From Flavobacteriaceae bacterium D16 (lineage in GTDB: Bacteria > Bacteroidota > Bacteroidia > Flavobacteriales > Flavobacteriaceae): a DNA stretch of 64,000 bases. The notes under the pieces were generated by a model. It was not told where the DNA came from, did not search any database, and saw only the letters and a program-made list of their open reading frames with translations. The stretch spans positions 1-64,000 of the forward strand of contig JAJTJC010000032.1 in NCBI GenBank assembly GCA_021295155.1. Reading direction: 5' to 3'. This document shows, in pieces, positions 46,007-54,381 of this stretch; within the stretch, counting starts at the first letter, position 1; each line of letters starts with the position of its first letter. The position numbers and the translations under genes are program-made.

Positions 46007-46462
46007 ATGAAGCGCGCAATCTTTCCCGGATCCTTTGACCCCATCACCCTGGGTCATTATGATATTATTCAGAGAGGAATCCTTTTATTTGATGAACTTG
46101 TAATTGCCATTGGGATCAATGCTGAAAAAAAGTATATGTTCTCACTGGAAGAGCGAACCCGCTTCATTTCTGAGGCTTTTGCCCATGAACCAAAGGTAAA
46201 GGTGGAGACCTACGAGGGACTTACCATCGACTTCTGTAAAAAGATAAAAGCGGATTATATCCTGAGAGGCCTCCGTAATCCTGCAGATTTTGAATTCGAA
46301 AAAGCCATCGCACACACCAACCGAAAACTCTCTCACATAGAAACAGTTTTCCTCCTAACCTCTTCCGGAAAATCGTATATCAGTTCTTCTATTGTCCGAG
46401 ACGTAATTCGGCATGGGGGTGATTATACTGTCTTAGTTCCTCATACGGTCAGAATTAGCTGA
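46007..46462 (+). CDS. coaD: Phosphopantetheine adenylyltransferase
   Basis: The 151-aa enzyme performs the penultimate step of CoA synthesis. PGSFDPITLGH (7-17) is the nucleotidyl-transferase HxGH-type motif, and SSGKSYISSSIVRD the second one. It follows ddl by 25 bases, so the two are probably one transcript. Confidence 0.97.
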   Translation: MKRAIFPGSFDPITLGHYDIIQRGILLFDELVIAIGINAEKKYMFSLEERTRFISEAFAHEPKVKVETYEGLTIDFCKKIKADYILRGLRNPADFEFEKAIAHTNRKLSHIETVFLLTSSGKSYISSSIVRDVIRHGGDYTVLVPHTVRIS

Positions 46463-46582
46463 TTAAAAGATATTTAAGGATACTTTTCCTTATAATATTT
46501 CTTTCCAAGGCCACCTTTATTTAAATGGACATTTGATTTTTAGTAAGAATTTTCTGTATTTTTAATCATAATTTACGTATAC

Positions 46583-46599
46583 CCTATACGAAATATAGG
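46583..46599 (+). repeat. Inverted repeat upstream of the PAS kinase
   Basis: CCTATA-N5-TATAGG (arms 46583-46588 and 46594-46599) lies about 85-100 bases before the kinase start. It may be a dimeric regulator site. The rest of 46463-46683 shows no gene and no convincing promoter box. Confidence 0.3.
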
Positions 46600-46683
46600 A
46601 CACACAACGGGAATTGAGGACTTCACAACATTGATTGAACTTTGATAGAAAATCCATATACATTAGTAGGAAAATTCGACTTA

Positions 46684-49299
46684 ATGTTGAGGGGTACTCA
46701 GGATTCTATAGATAACAACTTAATAAAACAGTTGCCATATGCAACGGCATTCATTAATTCTGACATGGAATTGGTACATGCCTCTGACCGCTGGATTTCC
46801 GATTTCGATTTAGGGAACAAAAAAGTTATCGGTCAGACCTTGAGGCAAGTGTTTCCGGATATACGCAATTCCTGGAAAAAAGATCTTAAAAAAGTACTTC
46901 AAGGGGGTGCTAAGACATCAGGTATTGAGTGCATTATGAATCAAGATGGAGAAGAACACTGGTTCAACTGGACCAATTCTCCCTGGTATGATCAAAATAG
47001 CGAGATCATCGGAGTAATTATACAGACGGAAGATATCACCAATGAAATATTTGACAGTGCCAAGCTTGAGAAGCTGGAAATTCTGCTTAACGACAAATCT
47101 GAAATTTCCAGGATCGGAAGCTGGCAATTCGATGCTGTAAAAAAGGAATTGATGTGGTGCGATATCACCAGGGAAATCCATGATGTCCCTGCAGATTATA
47201 AGCCGAATATTGAAACAGCTATTAGTTTTTATAAAGAAGGGTATAGCAGAAATACCATTGCCATGGCAGTAGATCAGGCAATGGTAGAAGGCAAACCCTG
47301 GAACGAAAAACTACAACTCGTTACGGCTAAAGGAAATGAAATTTGGGTAATTGCTGCTGGAAAACCAATCTTTAAAGACGACAAATTCCTGGGTCTGATA
47401 GGTACCTTTCAGGATATAACGAACGATATTATAAGTCAGCGAAAGAATGAAGAACAGGAGCGGCTTTTCCAAAGCATTTTTAATTCTTCTTACCAGTTTA
47501 CGGGGATTCTTGACCTGGATGGTACCTTTCTGCAGATAAATGAAACTGCCTTGGAATTTGCAGATCTGAAAGAAAAGGAAGTCGTTGGCAAAAAGTTCTG
47601 GGACGCCTACTGGTGGCCCGTACCGGATATGATCAAAGACGGTCTTAAAACTGTGGTAAAGGCCGCAGCTGGCGGTGAGATCATGCGTAGTGAAATAGTG
47701 GTGCAGGATAAGAATCAGGTAAAAGTCCCTGTCGATTTCAGTTTAAAGCCCATTTTTGACAAAAAGAAAAAGGTCACTTCCCTACTTGCAGAAGGTAGGA
47801 TGATCAAGGAAATGGTAGTGGCACGGGAAAAACTAAAAGTAAGTGAAAAGAAATTCCGTGCGCTTTTTGAACTGTCTCCTATTGCCATCAACCTTAGTGA
47901 TTACGATACCGGAGAAATCCTGGAAATCAACAGTGCCTTCACAGAGGCTTTAGGCTTTGACAATAACGAAATTGCAGCATTGAATTACAGCAGTCTCGTA
48001 CCCAATACCAAAAAACTCAAACTCAATCAAATTAAAGAAATCCTCGAGAAGGAAGGTACTTTTGGACCGTTGGAACATGAGTTGATCCGCAAAGATGGTT
48101 CTTGTTTCAAAGCCAGTTTAAGTGGATCGCTGGTAGAGACCAAAAAAGGAAAGCGACTGCTCTGGACTGCTACTCAGGACCTCACCGAGGTTAAGAAGAA
48201 AGAAAAGCAGATCAACGAGGAGCGGCATTTGCTAAGGACTCTTATCGACAACCTTCCGTTAAATGTTTACATAAAAGACCTGGATTCCAGAAAAGTATTG
48301 GTTAACAAGGCTGAAATGGATTACTGCGGAATCAAGCAGCATGCCGATATAATCGGTAAGAGCGATTCTCATTTTTACGATGATACTTCTGTAAAAATAT
48401 CCCGCGAGGAGGACCTTCAGGTAATGAATACCCTAACCCCAATACTGGGTAAAGAAACGATCAACATAAAGAAAGATGGACAGCTCACAACCTTCCTGAC
48501 TTCTAAAATACCGCTAATCGGTGAGGATGGTAAAGCCAAAGGCCTCATCGGTATTAGTATGGACATATCCGATTTAAAGCACAAGGAAAAGGAATTGCAG
48601 GACCTTATTAGTGTAACTTCTGTTCAGAACAAACAGCTGATCAATTTTGCCCATATTGTTTCTCATAATTTGAGATCGCACTCTGCAAACTTCTCCATGC
48701 TGCTGGAATTCCTGGTCAATGAAACTGACGAAGGGGAAAAAGAGAATTTGGTGAAAATGCTTACGGTTGCCTCAGATAACCTGCTGGAGACCCTGGATAA
48801 CCTCAACGAGGTTGTGGCAATAAGCACCAATGTCAATCTGGAAAAGAAACCGGTAAACCTGGTAAAAAAGATAAATGCTGTAGAACAGAATCTGTCAGCA
48901 TTCCTCAAGAAAAATAATGCCCAAATTATAAATGAAATCCCCCACGACACTAAAGTCAGTGTGGTACCTGCCTACCTGGATAGTATTTTAATGAACTTCA
49001 TTACTAATTCTGTAAAATACAGAGATCCGCAAAGAGACCCTTTAGTTAAACTAACCCTGGATCAGTGTGATGATTATACGGTATTAAGCATAACGGATAA
49101 TGGCCTGGGTATTGATCTGGAGAAGTACGGAGAAAAGCTCTACGGGATGTACAAGACCTTTCACGATAATCCGGATGCCCGGGGTATCGGACTGTACATA
49201 ACCAAAAACCAGGTTGAAGCCATGAATGGCAAGATTACGGTAAACAGCGACCCGGGTAAGGGATCTACATTTAATATTCATTTTAATGAAAAAAATTAG
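46684..49299 (+). CDS. Soluble multi-PAS sensor histidine kinase
   Basis: About 871 aa (from ATG 46684; a TTG at 46642 gives 885). No transmembrane segment is present. About five PAS/PAC blocks run from 15 to 640 (repeats such as DITNEIFDSAKLEKLE, GLIGTFQDITNDI, LWTATQDLTEVKKKE, GLIGISMDISDLK). The H-box FAHIVSHNLRSHSANF and an ATPase with NFITNSVKYRD (N box), DNGLGI (G1) and RGIGLYITKNQVEAMNG (G2) follow. The kinase should sense cytosolic signals and phosphorylate the receiver protein encoded next. Confidence 0.93.
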   Translation: MLRGTQDSIDNNLIKQLPYATAFINSDMELVHASDRWISDFDLGNKKVIGQTLRQVFPDIRNSWKKDLKKVLQGGAKTSGIECIMNQDGEEHWFNWTNSPWYDQNSEIIGVIIQTEDITNEIFDSAKLEKLEILLNDKSEISRIGSWQFDAVKKELMWCDITREIHDVPADYKPNIETAISFYKEGYSRNTIAMAVDQAMVEGKPWNEKLQLVTAKGNEIWVIAAGKPIFKDDKFLGLIGTFQDITNDIISQRKNEEQERLFQSIFNSSYQFTGILDLDGTFLQINETALEFADLKEKEVVGKKFWDAYWWPVPDMIKDGLKTVVKAAAGGEIMRSEIVVQDKNQVKVPVDFSLKPIFDKKKKVTSLLAEGRMIKEMVVAREKLKVSEKKFRALFELSPIAINLSDYDTGEILEINSAFTEALGFDNNEIAALNYSSLVPNTKKLKLNQIKEILEKEGTFGPLEHELIRKDGSCFKASLSGSLVETKKGKRLLWTATQDLTEVKKKEKQINEERHLLRTLIDNLPLNVYIKDLDSRKVLVNKAEMDYCGIKQHADIIGKSDSHFYDDTSVKISREEDLQVMNTLTPILGKETINIKKDGQLTTFLTSKIPLIGEDGKAKGLIGISMDISDLKHKEKELQDLISVTSVQNKQLINFAHIVSHNLRSHSANFSMLLEFLVNETDEGEKENLVKMLTVASDNLLETLDNLNEVVAISTNVNLEKKPVNLVKKINAVEQNLSAFLKKNNAQIINEIPHDTKVSVVPAYLDSILMNFITNSVKYRDPQRDPLVKLTLDQCDDYTVLSITDNGLGIDLEKYGEKLYGMYKTFHDNPDARGIGLYITKNQVEAMNGKITVNSDPGKGSTFNIHFNEKN

Positions 49300-49690
49300 G
49301 GCAATAAGTATCATTGATGACGACCCCATCACTGTTTTTGGAATAAAGAAGATGTTGAGTTCCATAGAAGTCAGTGACCATATCGTTACCTATCCTAATG
49401 GAAAGGAGGCCATAGATGGAATCAGGCTGTCGCTGGAGAACGGATCCGGTGTTCCTGAGGTAATTTTCCTGGATATTAATATGCCCATAATGGACGGATG
49501 GCAGTTTCTGGAAGAATTTATCACACTTCCTTTAAAAGAACGCATAAGGATCAATATCGTTACCTCCTCCATTGATCCCGCAGACAAACAGAATTGGGAA
49601 CGCTACAAAGAAAAAACCCATCATCTTCTGGATTACAAGAATAAACCCATCCGCAGATCAGACATCCTGGAGATCACCAGGGTAGCCTGA
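49286..49690 (+). CDS. Receiver-only response regulator
   Basis: A single CheY-like receiver of 134 aa with the acidic pocket D11-D13, phosphoacceptor D63 (FLDINMPIMDGW), T93/S94 and K120. It has no output domain. It overlaps the kinase by 14 bases, so translation is coupled, and the pair forms a two-component module whose output must lie elsewhere. Confidence 0.93.
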   Translation: MKKIRAISIIDDDPITVFGIKKMLSSIEVSDHIVTYPNGKEAIDGIRLSLENGSGVPEVIFLDINMPIMDGWQFLEEFITLPLKERIRINIVTSSIDPADKQNWERYKEKTHHLLDYKNKPIRRSDILEITRVA

Positions 49691-49751
49691 AACCACTAAC
49701 AATCTTCTTAAATTCCTTATTTTTATTCCTGGTCATCTACGATTTGGTAAT

Positions 49752-51506
49752 ATGCGGCTAAAGGTATTTATTGTTTTGTTTTTGTCAGGCCTTATATGGT
49801 CCTGCGACACAAGGGTGGAAAATGAAGTTCTTAACTATAAAACACCTTTTGAATTGGGTTCTGGAAATGAGACCCCAACCTACGATCAAATCCTTGATTT
49901 CTATATTCGCCTCGCCAAGGACTTTCCGGAAATCAACATTCAGTCTGTGGGAGAAACCGATATCGGTTTACCGCTGCATGTAGTAACCTTCAATCCTGAT
50001 GGCGACTTTAATTTTGCAAAGATTCGCGAAAACAAGGCCATCATCCTGATCAATAACGGGATCCATCCCGGGGAAAGCGACGGTATAGATGCCAGCCTGA
50101 TATTATTCCGGGATCTTGCTACAGGTAAACGGCCAGCACCTGAAAATACCGTAATTGCTACCATACCCATCTATAACATTGGGGGAGCCCTGAATCGGAA
50201 TAGCACAAGCAGGGTTAACCAGAATGGGCCCTTAAACCATGGGTTTAGGGGAAACGCCAGGAACTATGACCTCAATCGTGATTTTATCAAAGCAGACACC
50301 AAAAATGCGGCCAGTTTTGCTCAGATTTACCATCTACTTAAACCCGATGTCTTCGTGGACACTCATGTTAGCAATGGAGCAGATTATCAATATACCCTCA
50401 CCCACCTTTTTACCCAGCACAATAAAATGGGGGGCAATATTGGGCAGTTTCTAAATGAAACCTGGCAGCCCTCGCTGGAAAGTGCCCTGGCCAAAGAGGG
50501 ATGGGACATTACTCCCTATGTCAATGTATTTAACCGGGTGCCTGAAACGGGCTTCAGTCAGTTTATGGACTACCCGAGATATTCCACAGGCTATACCACA
50601 CTTTGGAATACCTTGGGGCTGATGGTGGAAACCCATATGCTCAAACCCTATTCCAATCGTGTATCAGGGACCTACGCCCTTTTGAATTCGGTAATACAGA
50701 TTACAGAGGAGTATAAGGAAGATATCCAAAACCAGAGGATGATGGCTTCTACCCGCTATAAGAAAGGGGACTTCTACCCTACCCGATGGAGAATCGATTC
50801 CACCAAAGTTAGCCGGCTGTCTTTCAAAGGGTATCATGCAGACACCTTAATAAGCAAGCTTACCGGGCACCCAAGACTGCGTTACGATCAAAACAGGCCT
50901 TTTGAAAAGGAAGTAGCCTATTACAACACCTTTATCCCATCCGACTCCGTTAGTATTCCCGAAGCCTATATTATCCCCATAGGATGGAATTATTTACTGC
51001 CCTATTTAGACAGAAATGACATTCAATATACGCGAATCGATCGGGATACCAGCTTGGTAGCGGAGATTTACTATATAGGGAATTACCGAACCAGATCACA
51101 GGCCTATGAAGGCCACTACCCCCATTACAACACCAAGGTCCATACTTCCCGGGATACCGTGATTGTAAAGGAAGGCAGTTACTGGATCCCAACAGATCAG
51201 GAAGGGGTTCGTTACCTGTTAGAAACACTAGAGCCATCGGCTACGGATTCTTTTTTTAACTGGAATTTTTTTGATGCCATATTACAACGTAAGGAGGGGT
51301 TTTCTCCCTATGTTTTTGAAGACCTCATGGAGCAAATGCTTAAAGAGAACGACACCCTTAACCGAGCATTCCTGGATAAAAAGGAAACAGATGAAACGTT
51401 TGGCCAGAATGCCTATCGACAACTTTACTGGCTATATGAACGGTCTCCTTTTGCAGAAAAAGAATTTAAAAGATATCCAGTATTGCGAATAACAGGGAAA
51501 AAATGA
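49752..51506 (+). CDS. M14-family zinc carboxypeptidase lipoprotein
   Basis: An exported lipoprotein (584 aa; lipobox LIWSC, Cys18) of the M14 carboxypeptidase family. Zinc ligands are in GIHPGESDG (H and E) and a later His in DTHVSNGADYQYT. RNYDLNRDF gives the substrate-binding Arg/Asn, and VETHML may include the catalytic Glu. A C-terminal region of about 200 residues has no recognised domain. It follows the response regulator by 61 bases, so co-transcription is possible, and converges with the Nudix gene. Confidence 0.85.
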   Translation: MRLKVFIVLFLSGLIWSCDTRVENEVLNYKTPFELGSGNETPTYDQILDFYIRLAKDFPEINIQSVGETDIGLPLHVVTFNPDGDFNFAKIRENKAIILINNGIHPGESDGIDASLILFRDLATGKRPAPENTVIATIPIYNIGGALNRNSTSRVNQNGPLNHGFRGNARNYDLNRDFIKADTKNAASFAQIYHLLKPDVFVDTHVSNGADYQYTLTHLFTQHNKMGGNIGQFLNETWQPSLESALAKEGWDITPYVNVFNRVPETGFSQFMDYPRYSTGYTTLWNTLGLMVETHMLKPYSNRVSGTYALLNSVIQITEEYKEDIQNQRMMASTRYKKGDFYPTRWRIDSTKVSRLSFKGYHADTLISKLTGHPRLRYDQNRPFEKEVAYYNTFIPSDSVSIPEAYIIPIGWNYLLPYLDRNDIQYTRIDRDTSLVAEIYYIGNYRTRSQAYEGHYPHYNTKVHTSRDTVIVKEGSYWIPTDQEGVRYLLETLEPSATDSFFNWNFFDAILQRKEGFSPYVFEDLMEQMLKENDTLNRAFLDKKETDETFGQNAYRQLYWLYERSPFAEKEFKRYPVLRITGKK

Positions 51507-51510
51507 GGTG

Positions 51511-52098
51511 TTAGTGCCCGAACAACGTCTTGATGTTCGTATACGAATTCTCAAGAGCCTTCTGAATTTTCTTGGGACCTTTCCATTTCACTTTTTCTAT
51601 CCCTTCACTTTTTTGACCTTTCAAAGGCCCCTTATAATTGGTTTTCATGGCAAACCAATGCACTTCTTTTAGTCGGTATTTACCGCTACTTTTGAAAATA
51701 TGGTAAGTGGTTGTTAGAAAATTTTCAATCTTTAGATTTTGCACACCGGTCTCCTCCTCCACCTCTCTCAGTGCGCATTCTTTAATGGTTTCACCCTTAT
51801 CTAATTTTCCTTTGGGAAGGTCCCACTTATTATTGCGATAAATAAACAGCACTTTACCTTCCTTATTGGTTACCACTCCCCCGGCGGCAATTTCCAGGGG
51901 TATCTTCTTAGTGAATTTCTTTAGTATTTCCTCATTGTTCGGATGATAAATGAAGGCCGTTTCAAGCTTCTTGCTTACCAGAGAATCAATGGCTTTCTGA
52001 ATGGCTTCACTGTTCAGCAAAAAGTATTCACCGTTGTTAGTTTCGGAGAGTTTATTCGTTAAAATCAGCGGAGCGTTTTTAACAAAAACTTTATACAT
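51511..52098 (-). CDS. Nudix hydrolase
   Basis: The Nudix box GKLDKGETIKECALREVEEE then TGV fits GX5EX7REUXEEXGU. The N-terminal half (about 70 aa) resembles a divergent second domain found in flavobacterial homologues. The chosen start MYKVFVKNAPLIL gives 195 aa; ATG 52107 would overlap the pyrE ATG by two bases. The substrate is unknown; MutT-like nucleotide cleaning or diadenosine hydrolysis are options. Confidence 0.9.
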   Translation of the reverse strand: MYKVFVKNAPLILTNKLSETNNGEYFLLNSEAIQKAIDSLVSKKLETAFIYHPNNEEILKKFTKKIPLEIAAGGVVTNKEGKVLFIYRNNKWDLPKGKLDKGETIKECALREVEEETGVQNLKIENFLTTTYHIFKSSGKYRLKEVHWFAMKTNYKGPLKGQKSEGIEKVKWKGPKKIQKALENSYTNIKTLFGH

Positions 52099-52101
52099 TT
52101 G
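52094..52101 (+). promoter_or_regulatory. -7 box of pyrE
   Basis: TACATTTG is an exact consensus box ending 4 bases before the pyrE ATG (52106). It also covers the Nudix start codon. An mRNA from here would be essentially leaderless. Confidence 0.45.
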
Positions 52102-52105
52102 CGAC

Positions 52106-52750
52106 ATGGTTTTGAACAAAGATACCGCGGCGAAAACAGCAGAACTTCTATTGCAAATTAATGCAATTAAGTTGAGACCGGAAAATCCCTTCACATGGGC
52201 TTCGGGATGGAAATCACCCATATATTGTGATAACAGAATTATTCTGTCTTATCCGGCCATACGAAACTATATCCGTGAAAAAATGGGTAAGCGTGTGGAG
52301 GATTTATATGGCAAACCCGATGTGATTGCCGGTGTGGCCACAGGTGCCATCGGAATAGGCATGCTGGTGGCAGAATATCTGGGACTGCCCTTTATCTATG
52401 TAAGACCTGAACCTAAGTCACATGGCAGGCAAAATCAGATCGAAGGATACCTGGAAGCCGATCAAAAAGTAGTGGTTATTGAAGATTTGATCAGCACAGG
52501 AAAAAGTAGCTTAAATGCGGTAGCGGCATTGGAGGAACAAAACGCTGTGGTTAAGGGAATGGTGGCTATATTCACCTATGGATTCGATATAGCACAAAAA
52601 AATTTCTCGGAAAAAGGACTGGATTTACATACCCTTTGTGATTATGACCACCTGATACAGCAGGCTATAGAGACAAATTATATCAAAGAAGAACAACTGA
52701 ATACCCTGATGGACTGGCGACAAAATCCTGCAGGCTGGAACCCCCAATAA
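52106..52750 (+). CDS. pyrE: Orotate phosphoribosyltransferase
   Basis: PyrE (214 aa) makes OMP from orotate and PRPP. The PRPP loop is VVVIEDLISTGKSS, and ASGWKSPIYCDNR and RPEPKSHGRQNQIEG are the other substrate regions. ATG 52106 is preferred over an in-frame upstream start at 52001. It is followed by the SRPBCC gene after one base. Confidence 0.96.
   Translation: MVLNKDTAAKTAELLLQINAIKLRPENPFTWASGWKSPIYCDNRIILSYPAIRNYIREKMGKRVEDLYGKPDVIAGVATGAIGIGMLVAEYLGLPFIYVRPEPKSHGRQNQIEGYLEADQKVVVIEDLISTGKSSLNAVAALEEQNAVVKGMVAIFTYGFDIAQKNFSEKGLDLHTLCDYDHLIQQAIETNYIKEEQLNTLMDWRQNPAGWNPQ
52117..52124 (-). promoter_or_regulatory. -7 box of the Nudix gene
   Basis: TATCTTTG on the minus strand, exact consensus, inside the first codons of pyrE. 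The predicted start near 52110 is 12 bases before the Nudix ATG. Confidence 0.4.
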
Positions 52751-52751
52751 G

Positions 52752-53147
52752 ATGCATTTAGAAAGCCCAAAGAATACAATAGGAAAAAGCGGTAAAGAAG
52801 TATTTGAATTCCTTACGGAGCCCAAAAATTTTGAAACCTTAATGCCTGATAATGTAGATAAGTTTGAAGTTGTAAACCAGGACACTTTCCTTTTTGCTTT
52901 AAAAGGCATGCCGGAAATTGCTTTAAGAAAAAAAGAAGAACTCCCCCATTCCAAGGTTGTTTTGGGTGCAGCAAGTGACAAACTCCCTTTTACCTTAACC
53001 GCACACATTAGTGAAATAGCTGAAGAAAAATGTGAAGTTTATCTGAGCTTTGAGGGAGAATTCAATGCCATGATGGCGATGATGATCAAAACCCCGATCA
53101 CTAATTTCATAGGGACGCTTTCCGAGAACATGAGCCGTATCGGCTAG
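52752..53147 (+). CDS. SRPBCC (START-like) family protein
   Basis: A compact START-like fold of 131 aa: ESPKNTIGKSGKEVFEFLTE and FVLA-like strands, ending with the long helix MMAMMIKTPITNFIGTLSEN. These domains bind lipids or other hydrophobic ligands; the ligand is unknown. It follows pyrE directly and likely shares its mRNA. Confidence 0.8.
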   Translation: MHLESPKNTIGKSGKEVFEFLTEPKNFETLMPDNVDKFEVVNQDTFLFALKGMPEIALRKKEELPHSKVVLGAASDKLPFTLTAHISEIAEEKCEVYLSFEGEFNAMMAMMIKTPITNFIGTLSENMSRIG

Positions 53148-53163
53148 CTCCATAAAATCGCTA

Positions 53164-53901
53164 TTACCCCTTTAAAACCATTCGGATTTCATTTAAGCCG
53201 TAAGCCTTAGTGACCCCGGAAGCTCTTTTCACCCTGAGCCTGCCGCTGGAATCTATCCCCAGTATAGTTGCCAGAAAGGTTTCACCCTCTGGTGTACTAA
53301 AAGACATCTCCCCTCCCCTTCCATATAGCAATTCTTCATAAGCCTTTTGAGCTGGCTCCATTGGTTTGAAGAGGTATTGATCCATGGCAAGTTGAAACTC
53401 ATCCAGCAGGTCCTTCAAGATTAATTCCAGTGGTATTTCATTACCTGTCAGCAGTCTTATAGAGGTAGCATTAAGCCCGGAACCAAATATTTCCTGGTTC
53501 ACATTGAGTCCAATTCCGATGATGGCAGACTTTAACAAGGTTCCTTTAACAGTATTTTCCACTAAAATCCCGCATAGTTTATGTCTACCTGACAGAATGT
53601 CGTTTGGCCATTTGACCTTAACATTAGGCACACCATATTTATTCAGGACAGTTGCAATAGCCAGGGAGGTAATTATGCTTAGCACAAATTGGTCAGAGAC
53701 CTTTAGACCTTCAAATTTCTTTAAAATACTAATTGTCAGGTTTTTATCAGGATCAGAAAGCCATTGCCGGCCAAGTTGTCCCCGGCCTTTTTTTTGCCAG
53801 TTTGTTTGTACGACCGTTCCATCAGGCGGATTTTGCGATACCAAAAGTTCTTTAAGGTATGCATTAGTGGAATCCGTGGCATCAAGTTTGATCAAAAGCA
53901 T
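53164..53901 (-). CDS. birA: Biotin--[acetyl-CoA-carboxylase] ligase
   Basis: BirA without the N-terminal repressor helix-turn-helix (245 aa, starting MLLIKLDATDSTNAYLKELL; a GTG at 53922 is less likely). GRGQLGRQW is the biotin-adenylate loop, KVKWPNDIL holds the lysine that contacts biotinyl-5'-AMP, and CGILVE follows. It modifies biotin-dependent carboxylases. Being monofunctional, it is not itself a DNA-binding regulator. Confidence 0.93.
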   Translation of the reverse strand: MLLIKLDATDSTNAYLKELLVSQNPPDGTVVQTNWQKKGRGQLGRQWLSDPDKNLTISILKKFEGLKVSDQFVLSIITSLAIATVLNKYGVPNVKVKWPNDILSGRHKLCGILVENTVKGTLLKSAIIGIGLNVNQEIFGSGLNATSIRLLTGNEIPLELILKDLLDEFQLAMDQYLFKPMEPAQKAYEELLYGRGGEMSFSTPEGETFLATILGIDSSGRLRVKRASGVTKAYGLNEIRMVLKG

Positions 53902-53967
53902 GCTGTGGCGATGTTTTACCACTGCAATGTTATGTTAAAAACAATGTCTGGCAAAACAAAAAAATAA

Positions 53968-53975
53968 TAACTTTG
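53968..53975 (+). promoter_or_regulatory. -7 box of the rsfS-ftsH operon
   Basis: TAACTTTG is an exact box with TCTG (53947-53950) 17 bases upstream as a weak -33 element. The leader would be about 14 nt before the rsfS ATG. Confidence 0.45.
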
Positions 53976-53994
53976 TACAAACTAAAAACACTTA

Positions 53995-54372
53995 ATGCAG
54001 AAAAGGAAAGCTAGTGCAGATGAGCTAATTGCCCTAATCTTACACGGAATAGAAGAAGTAAAAGGACTGGATATAAACCTACTTGACTTAAGGGAAATTG
54101 AGAATACCGTTTGTGACTATTTTATCATTTGCAATGGCACTTCCAATACTCATGTTAACGCTATAGTCAATTCCGTACAAAAATCCGTCAGCAAGGCTAG
54201 TAAAGACAAACCCTGGCATGTAGAAGGCAGGGAAAACGGTGAATGGGTACTCCTGGATTACATCAACATCGTAGTCCATGTATTCCAGCCACAGGCTCGT
54301 GAATTCTATGACATAGAAGGCCTTTGGGGAGATGCGAAGATGACAGTAGTGGAACGAAGTGTAAATCAGTAA
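53995..54372 (+). CDS. rsfS: Ribosome silencing factor RsfS
   Basis: The 125-aa protein (formerly RsfA/YbeB) binds uL14 and stops subunit joining in starvation. Family marks are NTVCDYFIICNGTSNTHVNA and GRENGEWVLLDYINIVVHVF. It is the first gene of a run with ftsH (9 bases). Confidence 0.94.
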   Translation: MQKRKASADELIALILHGIEEVKGLDINLLDLREIENTVCDYFIICNGTSNTHVNAIVNSVQKSVSKASKDKPWHVEGRENGEWVLLDYINIVVHVFQPQAREFYDIEGLWGDAKMTVVERSVNQ

Positions 54373-54381
54373 AGAAAAATA

